The notes beneath the pieces are model-generated. The model was given only the letters and a program-made list of their open reading frames with translations, made no database searches and had not been told where the DNA came from. A stretch of 64,000 nucleotides of DNA, from contig JAFWLF010000111.1 in NCBI GenBank assembly GCA_017511185.1, positions 1 to 64,000 on the forward strand, read 5' to 3'. Below are positions 33,348 through 41,562 of the stretch, in pieces. Source of the DNA: RGIG5612 sp017511185 (lineage in GTDB: Bacteria; Bacillota; Clostridia; Lachnospirales; Lachnospiraceae). A program made the position numbers and the translations under genes. Numbering within the stretch: the first letter of the stretch is position 1; each line of letters starts with the position of its first letter.

Positions 33348-33887
33348 TTAATCGACTTTTCCTGTCGGGGGAGGAACTCTAATCGCGTCTATATTCACGC
33401 CAAGTGTTGCCGAAGGAACGGATAACTCCGGAACGATACCGGAATTTGGCGTTAAATTCGGCATCTCTATATTCTGGTTGATCTCTGGAAGGTAAAATCC
33501 CCCTTGCGTATCTGTGACAGGCTGTGTGGAAACACCCTGGATCGAATAGGCCGGAGGTGCATAAGAAACATCCCCTTCAGCAGAGTATTTCGAATTAGAA
33601 TGGATCGCGTCATTGTAATGCGATGTATGGCTGACGTGACTGCTATGGCTCTCATGGCTGACGTGGCTTCCATGGCCCCACGATCCTGACGAATGACTCG
33701 AGTGGGATGAATGGGATTTATGGGAGGAGTGGGACCTGTGAGCAGCAAAAGCTTCCATAGAAAGAAGCAGTCCAAACAAAACCGCCATGGTTCCAAGAAC
33801 CACCAGTTTATTGGCAGGGATATTGCCTTCTTCATCTTCTATCAATGCAGATATATTCTTTTTTATACTAGGAAATAATTTATCCAT
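33348..33887 (-). CDS. hxsA: HxsA-like His-Xaa-Ser repeat precursor protein
   Basis: This 179-residue protein has a short cytoplasmic N-terminus, one hydrophobic helix (KLVVLGTMAVLFGLLLSMEAFA, about 27-48) and about 12 consecutive His-X-Ser triplets (HRS HSS HKS HSS HSS HSS, then HGS HVS HES HSS HVS HTS). A Pro/Asn-rich tail with PNLTPNSG and PPPTGK follows. The triplet repeat is the defining feature of HxsA, the substrate of the radical SAM maturases HxsB and HxsC, both encoded just upstream. The repeat would lie outside the membrane after export, and the operon's A24 peptidase may process the N-terminus. It lies 2 bp after the MORN gene. Confidence 0.85.
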   Translation of the reverse strand: MDKLFPSIKKNISALIEDEEGNIPANKLVVLGTMAVLFGLLLSMEAFAAHRSHSSHKSHSSHSSHSSGSWGHGSHVSHESHSSHVSHTSHYNDAIHSNSKYSAEGDVSYAPPAYSIQGVSTQPVTDTQGGFYLPEINQNIEMPNLTPNSGIVPELSVPSATLGVNIDAIRVPPPTGKVD

Positions 33888-33889
33888 TT

Positions 33890-35209
33890 TTATTCTGACA
33901 CCTTAACGCAAACACCCTCGGACCAGGTCGTTTGATAATGTGTATTTTGGTCTACATAATAATCACAGTCGCCGTTCGGGTAACCATTTGAAAAAGAACC
34001 GACCAATTTGTATCCAACCTCATAATCTGGATAGATATATGTTCCCCTTCCATCCATTTTGTCTTCGGCCCACGCGCCATCATAAGAGGCCCCATTCGCC
34101 CAGATATATTTTCCTTGGCCTGCTTTTTTACCAAATAACATGTTTCCGCTGTATTGGTCACCGTTGCTATATCTTATCTGTGCTTCACCGCGAAATCCGT
34201 TCGCATCCATTCCGCCATCATACGTTGAGCCATCTGTAAGGGTAATGGCTGCACGTGTTGGTGTTCCTCCGGCAACAGTAAATGTATATTCCCCATAATC
34301 GTTCTCGACACGATAAGTCCCATCAGTAAAACGATTGTGATCAAATGTTCCTTTTAAAACGCTTCCATTCGAAAAGATATATGTGCCATCCCCATTCATG
34401 GTATCGTTTTCCCAAGTTCCTTCGTACGAATCCCCGTTTGCCCAGATATAGGTTCCCGTCTTTTCACGTTTTCCATTTTCAAAAGATCCCGTATACTGGT
34501 CTTCGTTTGGGAAACGCATGGAGCCGGTCCCCTCGATTGCCTGCAATCCGCACGTACCGTCATAAACCGTGCCATCCGCAAAGGAGATTGTTGCGTGCTC
34601 TATTTTCCCGTCGGAATACTCCAGAGAATAACTTCCCGTCTCATTTTCGAAAGAACAAGACCCTTGATATAATTGATTGGCTTTAAAGATCCCCTTCCAG
34701 ATCGATCCCTCCGATGACCGGTATTCACCCTCGCCATCCATTTGGTCATTCTTCCATTCTCCATCATATACAGATCCGTCCTCCCAGGAGAAAATGCCTC
34801 GTCCCTGTTTTACTCCATTTTGGAACTCCCCTGTATATTGTCCCTCCCCCGGAATCTGCAGGGTTCCCTGGCCATGGATCTTGTTGTCTTTCCATGATCC
34901 CGAATAGACTTCACCGGTCGAATATTGAAATACTCCTTCCCCGTCGAAATGGCCAAAATCTGTATCTCCAGAATAAAAGCCCTTTTGAACCCGTACCTGC
35001 CCGGTGGCGGCTCCAGATAGGACTCTTAACAGCCTCCCAGTAAAATCGTAACGAAAATTATAGAAAAAGAAACCTGCAGCCAGTAATACTTCTATAATGA
35101 TCAGTATTGTTATTCTGCCTGCAAATCTCTTCTTTCTTTTCTGAGCAGCTTCCAGATAGACCTGTTCTGCTGTTTTCCCACTATTTGTAATAGAGTCAGA
35201 GGACCTCAT
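33890..35209 (-). CDS. MORN-repeat membrane protein of the HXS operon
   Basis: This 439-residue protein has a short N-terminal cytoplasmic part, one TM helix (ITILIIIEVLLAAGFFFY, about 33-50) and then a dozen or so MORN-type repeats with the pattern GxYxGxWxNGxxxGxG (TGEVYSGSWKDNKIHGQG, DGSVYDGEWKNDQMDGEG, NGDSYEGTWENDTMNGDG, NGASYDGAWAEDKMDGRG). MORN repeats form beta-hairpin rods that bind lipids or proteins; here they would face outward. It sits 1 bp from hxsB and 2 bp from the hxsA-like gene. It may hold or present the modified His-Xaa-Ser protein. Confidence 0.85.
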   Translation of the reverse strand: MRSSDSITNSGKTAEQVYLEAAQKRKKRFAGRITILIIIEVLLAAGFFFYNFRYDFTGRLLRVLSGAATGQVRVQKGFYSGDTDFGHFDGEGVFQYSTGEVYSGSWKDNKIHGQGTLQIPGEGQYTGEFQNGVKQGRGIFSWEDGSVYDGEWKNDQMDGEGEYRSSEGSIWKGIFKANQLYQGSCSFENETGSYSLEYSDGKIEHATISFADGTVYDGTCGLQAIEGTGSMRFPNEDQYTGSFENGKREKTGTYIWANGDSYEGTWENDTMNGDGTYIFSNGSVLKGTFDHNRFTDGTYRVENDYGEYTFTVAGGTPTRAAITLTDGSTYDGGMDANGFRGEAQIRYSNGDQYSGNMLFGKKAGQGKYIWANGASYDGAWAEDKMDGRGTYIYPDYEVGYKLVGSFSNGYPNGDCDYYVDQNTHYQTTWSEGVCVKVSE

Positions 35210-35210
35210 C

Positions 35211-36602
35211 CTAATTTCCCCAACTACTTAAAATATTAATAAGCTCTTTATCATCCGATTGAAGAATACCGAAAAGCATATCCAGCATTCCTTTATAAAT
35301 CCGACACTTATAAGAATGTGGATGTTTTTCCAATACGTCCTCATCTAAAGCATAATTGACAACCGGACATGTACCACAGAATGGCTGGTATACGCAGTCA
35401 CAACAAGATGGGATACTCTCTAATACGCTGGATGCACATACTGCTCTACATATTCCATTATTGACGATATCATTATACCTGTTTTGCATAACGCTTCCAA
35501 GCAGAAAAGCCTCTTTTCCCATTTCATATAACATGCGTCCTTCGTCACAGGTAAATACATTTCCGTCTGGGAAATATGCCAGCTGTCCCAATGTGGCCCC
35601 GCATGGAGACCTGAGTTCCATATAATTCGCGTTATTCCCAAAGATCCTCCGCAGGAATAACACCGCATGTCCTTCCATTATTTTTACGCCTTCCCTGCTT
35701 AGTGACAGAATATAATTTAACGTTTTTTTATAGAAATCCAGATATTCTTCTGCCGAATAGCCAATTCTTCCCCAGGCATTCAGGGCCTTCCCCAATGGGG
35801 TCAGCGGGCGAAGGAAAATATTATCAAAACCCATGTCCAGATAAGTGTCTATCATTTCTGTCTCCAGACCAAAGGCGTTTCTTGTCGTGGTTTCGATCGC
35901 TCCGACTTTCAAACCGGCGTCCTTCACTTTCCGGACCATGGCTTTTACATCCTGGAAACTTCCTGCGCCATTGCGGTATTTTCGGTTACAATCATGCGTC
36001 CATTCATTTCCATCGATAGATGTTGATATTCCGACCTCATTGTCAGTGAAAAACCGTAACATCTCATCTGTAAGAAGGGTTAAATTAGAAACCAGGTTGT
36101 AATGGATGCGCTGATCTGTTTTTTTCTGTTCCGCATATTCGATAATATGCCGAATCACCGGAAAATTCAGTAAAGGCTCTCCTCCCTGGAATTCAAAACT
36201 CAATTGCTTTGATGGGGATTGTAGCGCTAAGTCCACTGCCGCCTCTGCTGTTTTTCCATTCATAAAAAGATTGGAATCCGTTTTCCCGTTATTCGCCTGA
36301 CAGTAAACGCAGTTTTGATTACATGCTGTCGTAACAACAAAAATATGCAGGGAAGTCGCAGACAGAAGATGATTTTTGGCCTTTCGCAGATCATAACTTT
36401 GCTCGCGTGAAAAACTAAGATCGGAATCATCATATATCATTCTTTTTTTTATCAGCTTATCTTCAAGAACAGACCCTTTTGCGATTCTTTTCAACAATAA
36501 CTGCTGAAACTCTTCCTTTTCCAAAAAAACATGATCTCCAAAATCATTCGTTAAAAGGATCTGATCGTTCAATTCTTTAAAATTAAAATAATTCAGTTTC
36601 AT
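35211..36602 (-). CDS. hxsB: Radical SAM maturase HxsB with SPASM-type C-terminus
   Basis: This 463-residue protein begins MKLNYFNFKELNDQILLTND, has the radical SAM cluster motif CNQNCVYC (CX3CX2C, about 92-99) and GGEPLLNFPVI, and ends with cysteine-rich SPASM motifs (CCDCVYQPFCGTCPVVNYAL, then YKC). This is the layout of HxsB, one of two radical SAM enzymes that modify His-Xaa-Ser proteins. The start at 36602 is chosen because it overlaps the hxsC stop by ATGA; the frame extends further upstream, but into hxsC. The chemistry on the His or Ser residues is not deducible from sequence. Confidence 0.9.
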   Translation of the reverse strand: MKLNYFNFKELNDQILLTNDFGDHVFLEKEEFQQLLLKRIAKGSVLEDKLIKKRMIYDDSDLSFSREQSYDLRKAKNHLLSATSLHIFVVTTACNQNCVYCQANNGKTDSNLFMNGKTAEAAVDLALQSPSKQLSFEFQGGEPLLNFPVIRHIIEYAEQKKTDQRIHYNLVSNLTLLTDEMLRFFTDNEVGISTSIDGNEWTHDCNRKYRNGAGSFQDVKAMVRKVKDAGLKVGAIETTTRNAFGLETEMIDTYLDMGFDNIFLRPLTPLGKALNAWGRIGYSAEEYLDFYKKTLNYILSLSREGVKIMEGHAVLFLRRIFGNNANYMELRSPCGATLGQLAYFPDGNVFTCDEGRMLYEMGKEAFLLGSVMQNRYNDIVNNGICRAVCASSVLESIPSCCDCVYQPFCGTCPVVNYALDEDVLEKHPHSYKCRIYKGMLDMLFGILQSDDKELINILSSWGN

Positions 36603-37705
36603 TTGATCGGTTCCAATTCTTCTTTTTCCAGGTTGATAGTACCCGCGAATAACCCTCCACATGCGGTCCTCATGGAGCAGTGATCGCACTGATCCGCGAA
36701 TCTGACTTTATTTTTTGAAATGCTTTTTTCACAGAGGGTCCATAGATCTTTACTTACGGTACACAAAGGAAGGTTGTAAAACCTTGTATCGATCCCGGCG
36801 CGAATTAACGCCATCGCAGCTTTTTTTACAGAAGGAAAAGCCTCTTTATATGGGATCCAAACTTTATCCTTGTTTATATAAGCACTTCCCGTCATCTCCA
36901 TTGCCATGATGGTTACGATTTCTACCCCTGATAATTCTTTTATGATCAGGTCTGACAGCGCCTCCAGATCTCCGACATTCAGCCAGCTGACTACAATCCT
37001 TACCTCAACCCTCAATCCCAGATGAACGAGCCTCTTTATTCCCATCATCATTTGTCTGAAGCTTCCTTCCGCCATGGTAATATGGTCGTGAAGTGTTTCG
37101 GTAGAACCATGAATGGGGATCCCTATCAAGCATTGCGCAGGAAGCGTTTCTTTCAACTTTCTGCAATACTCCTCTAAAGCAAACGCCCGCCCATTTGTCA
37201 GCAGCAAAAAATCTGTTCTCTGGAACTTTTTAGTCATAAAAGCAAATAGCTCAAAGATCTGTTTTCCTGCGAGAAAAGGCTCTCCTCCGGTGATCGTTAT
37301 ATGCGGCACGTCCTCCGGCATATGGGAAGCTATCTTCATCAGTTTCCCAAAGTCAAACCCGGTTCCTTTTGTCCTGGAATAAGCGGAAGACGGACACATA
37401 ATACAATTGGAATTGCAATGGGCTGTAATAAAGAACGTTGTCTCTACGGATCCATTTTCATAACAGCAATATCCCATGCCGTCTTCTTGGATATCATAAA
37501 TATCATAATTATTTCCATGCAGAATGGTATGGATCAATTCCGGATCCTTCGAAACGATCACCCTTTCTGGGTAAGCAATGATCTGATCTTCCGTCACAAA
37601 CCAGAAATCCAAGGCATCTTCCAACAGATCCTGCTTTGTTTTTTCATCAAACGAAAGCGAGATGATCCCTGCTTTTCCTTTATAATCTGGTACTCGAAAT
37701 CTCAT
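36599..37705 (-). CDS. hxsC: Radical SAM maturase HxsC
   Basis: This 368-residue protein has the radical SAM motif CNSNCIMC (about 97-104), TITGGEPFLAGKQIF, and a C-terminal cysteine group (QCDHCSMRTACGG). Size and motif match HxsC, the companion of HxsB. The ATG at 37705 overlaps the stop of the prepilin peptidase gene (ATGA), and its own stop overlaps the hxsB start the same way, so the three proteins are made in fixed proportion. HxsC and HxsB presumably act in sequence on the triplet repeats of the protein at 33348-33887. Confidence 0.9.
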   Translation of the reverse strand: MRFRVPDYKGKAGIISLSFDEKTKQDLLEDALDFWFVTEDQIIAYPERVIVSKDPELIHTILHGNNYDIYDIQEDGMGYCCYENGSVETTFFITAHCNSNCIMCPSSAYSRTKGTGFDFGKLMKIASHMPEDVPHITITGGEPFLAGKQIFELFAFMTKKFQRTDFLLLTNGRAFALEEYCRKLKETLPAQCLIGIPIHGSTETLHDHITMAEGSFRQMMMGIKRLVHLGLRVEVRIVVSWLNVGDLEALSDLIIKELSGVEIVTIMAMEMTGSAYINKDKVWIPYKEAFPSVKKAAMALIRAGIDTRFYNLPLCTVSKDLWTLCEKSISKNKVRFADQCDHCSMRTACGGLFAGTINLEKEELEPIK

Positions 37706-38727
37706 GTTGTTATTCCCCAAATGATAAAATAACAGACAAAACCTGTTAGGAGAAAGATCGCAAACGGGATTTTGCGCACTACATAGATGCAATCCGCATT
37801 TATAGATCTTACCCATTTCTGGACACTTGCTGCCTCGTCCTCCGTCAGACGGCTTTCAAGGTTTTCTTTTGAAACTCCGGGCAGTCCTTGTATTTTGGAT
37901 GCCTGCATAGCCAGCGAGGTTGCGGCTGATAAAATCATCCCGGCTTTGATTTCATCCACTGACACAGCTTCGTAAAGATTTGTCTGCATCGTCATCTGAC
38001 ATAATACCAGTATTACCGTCACAATATAGGTCTTGGGATCTGTGGAAACAGGCATGGTATGGAGAAGCACGGCAAACACAATGTCAGCAGCCGCAACCGC
38101 AATAAGAATATAGATTTTTTTTAAGACTTTGATCCGTCCGACCAATAATGCAGCTGCGATGCAGATGATCCAGCTGACCCAAAACGGGATGGTAATAAAT
38201 CTTATGCTGATCCATAAGAAGATCAGATTGATCCCTGTTATATATATTAGAACCGCTATATAGTTTTTCAGGAAGCTTAACAAATACGTTCCCACTTTGC
38301 GCCAGTTCACTTTATTTTCTTTTTTTATCAGCTTTATCGTTGCATATCCCAATAAATACAGATAGCCAAAAATCAATGCGATCAGCAGAGATAACAGCAG
38401 GGTGATCTGACTTTTGCCATAGACGACATACATTTCCGCCGGATAGAGAAGAGCAAATACGATCAATAGTTTGGTGTCCCCTCCCGCAAAGACGCGAATA
38501 AAGAAAAGAATGATCGACGTCACAAGCAATATTGCAAGATTCAACAAAAAAACGATTGCTAAATCCCTTGCCAAAAACCCATAATTAATGACATCAAGAA
38601 TGATTGCTGCCAAAGAAAAAAAGCTCAGATCTCGGTTACGGACGATCCCTTTCCGAATATCGCTAACTGAAGCAATGATCCCCAGGATTAAAAGCAATGC
38701 CATTTTTATATACTCAATAACAATCAT
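37702..38727 (-). CDS. A24-family prepilin peptidase of the HXS operon
   Basis: This 341-residue polytopic protein has the two catalytic aspartate motifs of A24 (type IV prepilin/preflagellin) aspartic peptidases: SDIRKGIVRN at about 22-31 and AGGDTKLL at about 81-88. Several TM helices follow. A C-terminal domain, VDEIKAGMILSAATSL then LPGVSKENLESRLTEDEA, is common on Clostridial A24 peptidases, and one last TM helix ends the chain. No pilin gene is nearby, so the HXS membrane protein is the obvious candidate substrate. It starts 2 bp after the small HxsD-like gene stops and overlaps hxsC by ATGA. Confidence 0.85.
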   Translation of the reverse strand: MIVIEYIKMALLLILGIIASVSDIRKGIVRNRDLSFFSLAAIILDVINYGFLARDLAIVFLLNLAILLVTSIILFFIRVFAGGDTKLLIVFALLYPAEMYVVYGKSQITLLLSLLIALIFGYLYLLGYATIKLIKKENKVNWRKVGTYLLSFLKNYIAVLIYITGINLIFLWISIRFITIPFWVSWIICIAAALLVGRIKVLKKIYILIAVAAADIVFAVLLHTMPVSTDPKTYIVTVILVLCQMTMQTNLYEAVSVDEIKAGMILSAATSLAMQASKIQGLPGVSKENLESRLTEDEAASVQKWVRSINADCIYVVRKIPFAIFLLTGFVCYFIIWGITT

Positions 38728-38728
38728 C

Positions 38729-38926
38729 TTATACGTTTTCTATTTCTATCAGGTGATTTTCAAATTCTTTTACCGTTAAGGCAGGATCATATTTGCAGTC
38801 AGAAAAATCCAGTATCCAATAGTCTACTGTTTCCAGCACCGAAATAACAGCAAAATCCTTATAGTTAGATATTGCCCTGGCTAAGCTTTTTATCGAATAT
38901 ACTTCCTTTGTTAGGTTAATCTTCAT
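38729..38926 (-). CDS. Short second HxsD-like protein
   Basis: This 65-residue protein resembles the first half of the adjacent HxsD protein. MKINLTKEVYSIKSLARAISNYKD aligns with FKKDMYPRIALLKAAYNYTD, and TVKEFENHLIEIE with SEKEFKNEIL. It lacks the C-terminal helix region of HxsD. It overlaps the HxsD gene by 11 bp and is followed by the prepilin peptidase. The tandem pair may form a heterodimer or give each radical SAM enzyme its own precursor-binding subunit. It is small, and the ribosome binding site is weak, but operon continuity supports it. Confidence 0.75.
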   Translation of the reverse strand: MKINLTKEVYSIKSLARAISNYKDFAVISVLETVDYWILDFSDCKYDPALTVKEFENHLIEIENV

Positions 38927-39278
38927 TAAGGGTAAACCAGTCTTTTATAATGTCCTCTTCACAAAACTCATCCACATCTAGTGTATTATCCTGCGGTTCT
39001 TCCTGGTCTGTCACCACGGTTGTTGCCAATGCCCTGGCCATTAATAATTCGCGAATATTCTTTGTTTCAAGATACACCTCATGGCGAAGGCTCTGCACCA
39101 GGATCTCGTTCTTGAATTCTTTTTCTGAAATATCGTCGCAATTGTTTTTTAGTTCAATATCGACATAGTAATATGTTTCATCTGTATCCAAATGAAGATA
39201 CGCTCTGTCCGTATAATTATATGCTGCTTTCAGCAGTGCAATTCTCGGATACATATCTTTCTTAAACTGATATTTCAT
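38916..39278 (-). CDS. hxsD: HxsD-type protein, first gene of the HXS operon
   Basis: This 120-residue protein has the HxsD pattern: YPRIALLKAAYNYTDRAYLHL, then EFKNEILVQSLRHEVYLETKNIRELLMARALA. In His-Xaa-Ser systems HxsD is a small conserved component of unknown action, probably a precursor-recognition or chaperone protein. The start at 39278 is supported by AAGGGATG about ten bases upstream; the frame opens further at 39317 without such a site. It heads a run of nine overlapping or nearly contiguous genes down to 30878. An acidic C-terminal tail (DVDEFCEEDIIKDW) is notable. Confidence 0.85.
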   Translation of the reverse strand: MKYQFKKDMYPRIALLKAAYNYTDRAYLHLDTDETYYYVDIELKNNCDDISEKEFKNEILVQSLRHEVYLETKNIRELLMARALATTVVTDQEEPQDNTLDVDEFCEEDIIKDWFTLNED

Positions 39279-39326
39279 AATTGCTTCATCCCTTATAAAT
39301 AAATAACGAATACGCATCAAATATTA

Positions 39327-39374
39327 TTATGAAACGCTGATAAATTGAGCTTTCGATGCGTTATAAACTATCAT
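39327..39374 (-). pseudogene. Stub of a DUF2075 gene's 5' end
   Basis: The minus strand encodes MIVYNASKAQF and then runs into ISVS and a stop. The first 33 bases match the start of the intact DUF2075 gene (MIVYNATKAQF at 30796) in 29 positions, and half of the changes are synonymous. The stub lies 15 bp after the HNH gene, exactly where the DUF2075 gene would continue the defence-like operon if the HXS operon were absent. Confidence 0.8.
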
Positions 39375-39389
39375 TTTTGCTTTATTCTT

Positions 39390-40571
39390 TCAATTATTTA
39401 TATTCCAGACTTCATATCCCTGACGTCTGGCGGAATCATATAATGGCTGCATGTTCTTTTGCAAAATATTATAAAACTCTGTTCTGCTATTCCCTTTCCG
39501 GTACAACTCCTGTTCTGCCCAGATTGAATGCAGGTTGTCCTTATAACAGCTATCAAACAGCTTACGAATACCCGGTTTTTCATGCACAAATCCATACAAC
39601 AAATATTGGTTAGCAGCAAACTTTTCAAAGAATGGATCCCACAGCGGAAGTCGATTACTCTTTGAAGAATTTAGTGATGAATCCATAGGCATCAGATTCC
39701 ATAGCTCGTCATTCATGACAAAAGACCATGGGATAAAGTGGTCTACATCATATTGTCTAGGTACTATAGTTTCTCCAGTGAAAATATCCTGCACACTGCT
39801 AATTTCCAGAATACCCTCCCAAAGTTCTCGGACGCGATGAAGTTTCCGCATCTTTTCATCCATCGGTGCCAATTTATATACCAATCCTGGAACTTCGGGG
39901 TTGTTGTTTTGAAGCCATTTCACCTTCTCATACTGGATCCATCCGAGGATTGACACCATGTTGTCCTGAATCATTTCCATCCATGTCGGTTGGAAACGGA
40001 TTTCTTTTTTAAGCTTACTGGATTCTCCTAATGTATATGGAAGCATGACAACTTCTCTATTAATCATTTCAATATAAGCGGTCATCCTGCGCGCGCTGTC
40101 CCAATTTGCGTTTTTTTCTGCTTTTCGAAAGAAACCCGCCAAAGCTCTATACGGGACCATATTTGTCAGCTGTTCTTTAAAAGGTTTTAATAACTGATCG
40201 AACTCTTTAATCGCATTCTTTATTTCTACCTTCGAAGCATTTGCAGGCAGGTTACTGAATTCCGACAGTTTAAGGACTGCTCTTTCCAAGCCGTCCCTCA
40301 CCTTACCATCTGCCTGTAATCCGCTTAAATGGATATGGAATTCTCGCACAGAATACCAGGCATTACTGATCATTTCATTGATTACAGAATCGAATGTTGT
40401 TTCCTGGATATTTTCTGATATAAGATGGACGATCGCTTCCAACCAGTAAAACTTATAACAATAAGAAGGATCCTTCATCATATATGAAAATCCTTCGATA
40501 TCTAAGGTGTTATCATATTTTCCATTCGAAATTAGATTGTATCCGATTTCCGCAGGATCATATTCAGCCAT
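39390..40571 (-). CDS. HNH endonuclease domain protein
   Basis: This 393-residue protein has a helical N-terminal region of about 270 residues and a C-terminal HNH nuclease motif, YDVDHFIPWSFVMNDELWNL near 272-291, followed by MDSSLNSSKSNRLP, the conserved Asn/His region. Such proteins are typical of restriction- and anti-phage-type loci. The ATG at 40571 has GGAG ten bases upstream and lies within the end of the methyltransferase gene (40-bp overlap). It is the fourth gene downstream of the DUF3427 helicase and is co-transcribed with it. Confidence 0.85.
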   Translation of the reverse strand: MAEYDPAEIGYNLISNGKYDNTLDIEGFSYMMKDPSYCYKFYWLEAIVHLISENIQETTFDSVINEMISNAWYSVREFHIHLSGLQADGKVRDGLERAVLKLSEFSNLPANASKVEIKNAIKEFDQLLKPFKEQLTNMVPYRALAGFFRKAEKNANWDSARRMTAYIEMINREVVMLPYTLGESSKLKKEIRFQPTWMEMIQDNMVSILGWIQYEKVKWLQNNNPEVPGLVYKLAPMDEKMRKLHRVRELWEGILEISSVQDIFTGETIVPRQYDVDHFIPWSFVMNDELWNLMPMDSSLNSSKSNRLPLWDPFFEKFAANQYLLYGFVHEKPGIRKLFDSCYKDNLHSIWAEQELYRKGNSRTEFYNILQKNMQPLYDSARRQGYEVWNINN

Positions 40572-41140
40572 CTTTCATTACTCCGGTTGGGCCTAACATC
40601 CGTCGATACCCAAAAATCCTCTAATTTAATCTCCTTTAAGTCTTCTAAAAGGAGGTTGAAAGACTCTTCTGTGAAATCAGTGTAATAACGTTCTCCACGA
40701 TAGCCCTCGAATCTGCCGTACTTGAAAGAAGTATAAATAACGCCATCGTTCTTGGTTGCGCGGATCATTTTTTCAAATACTTTTTTCAGTTCATCTTTTG
40801 GGAGATGCAGGATTGATGCGCAAGCCCAGATTCCATCATATTTTTCTATTTCGTTTAATTCCGAAAAAAACATATGTCTAACATTGATCCCTGTGTTTTT
40901 ACTAGCAAGTCGACATAGTTCCGCTGAGCCATCAATTGCATCCACGCTATAGCCTTTTTCGAGAAAAAACCTCGTATCACGTCCAGATCCGCATCCAAAA
41001 TCCAGAATGTTGGCTCCTTGTTGTAATTTGTTCAGAAATCTGACCTGAACGTCTGTAAAAACGACATTTTCTGTGTCATGAGCAAATAACATTGCGTTGT
41101 TTTCATAATAATTGATAGTTCTATTCTTCTGCGGTTCCAT
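40532..41140 (-). CDS. Class I SAM-dependent methyltransferase
   Basis: This 202-residue protein has motif I ILDFGCGSGRDTRFFLEKGY, a following acidic VDAIDGS, and LHLPKDELKKVFEKM, the topology of class I methyltransferases of the small UbiE/TehB-like type. It lacks DNA-methyltransferase signatures (no NPPY or DPPY), so the substrate is likely a small molecule or RNA. The start at 41140 is chosen because GAGGA lies seven bases before it. Gene order helicase, NUDIX, methyltransferase, HNH is compact and suggests one functional unit. Confidence 0.85.
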   Translation of the reverse strand: MEPQKNRTINYYENNAMLFAHDTENVVFTDVQVRFLNKLQQGANILDFGCGSGRDTRFFLEKGYSVDAIDGSAELCRLASKNTGINVRHMFFSELNEIEKYDGIWACASILHLPKDELKKVFEKMIRATKNDGVIYTSFKYGRFEGYRGERYYTDFTEESFNLLLEDLKEIKLEDFWVSTDVRPNRSNERWLNMILRKSDTI

Positions 41141-41156
41141 TATCATTCCTCAGGTT

Positions 41157-41561
41157 TTAGTCTGTTTCCACAGTAAGGTCTTTCTCGATTTGCTCAATAA
41201 TCACCATATCCGCAGGCAACCAGTTTACCTGTCTTAAGTTATCAACTGACAACCATTTTGCCGCTTCGTGTTCGAGAAGAGTGAGGCTCCCGCTCTCTAT
41301 GCTACAAAAGAAACAATCCATCGAAAGATGAAATTCCGGATAGTCATACTCAACGGTCATTAAAAAGCGGTCAACCGTTATAGTGGTATCCAATTCTTCT
41401 TTTATTTCTCGAACTAATGCCTCTTCTGGAGTTTCTCCTTGTTCAATTTTCCCGCCAGGGAACTCCCACCAGTCTTTATAATCGCCATAACCACGCTGGG
41501 TAGCAAATATTTGTTTTTCTTTTTTAATTATCGCTGCAACAACTTTTATTTTTTTTCTCAT
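41157..41561 (-). CDS. NUDIX pyrophosphohydrolase, MutT-like
   Basis: This 134-residue protein has a complete Nudix box (GGKIEQGETPEEALVREIKEEL: GX5EX7REUXEE) and the WWEFPGG motif of MutT-type (8-oxo-)dGTP pyrophosphohydrolases. It could clean oxidised nucleotides or hydrolyse a signalling or defence nucleotide. It starts 1 bp after the helicase stop and is directly followed by the methyltransferase gene. The coupling to a DUF3427 helicase is seen in many Firmicute genomes. Confidence 0.9.
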   Translation of the reverse strand: MRKKIKVVAAIIKKEKQIFATQRGYGDYKDWWEFPGGKIEQGETPEEALVREIKEELDTTITVDRFLMTVEYDYPEFHLSMDCFFCSIESGSLTLLEHEAAKWLSVDNLRQVNWLPADMVIIEQIEKDLTVETD

Positions 41562-41562
41562 A

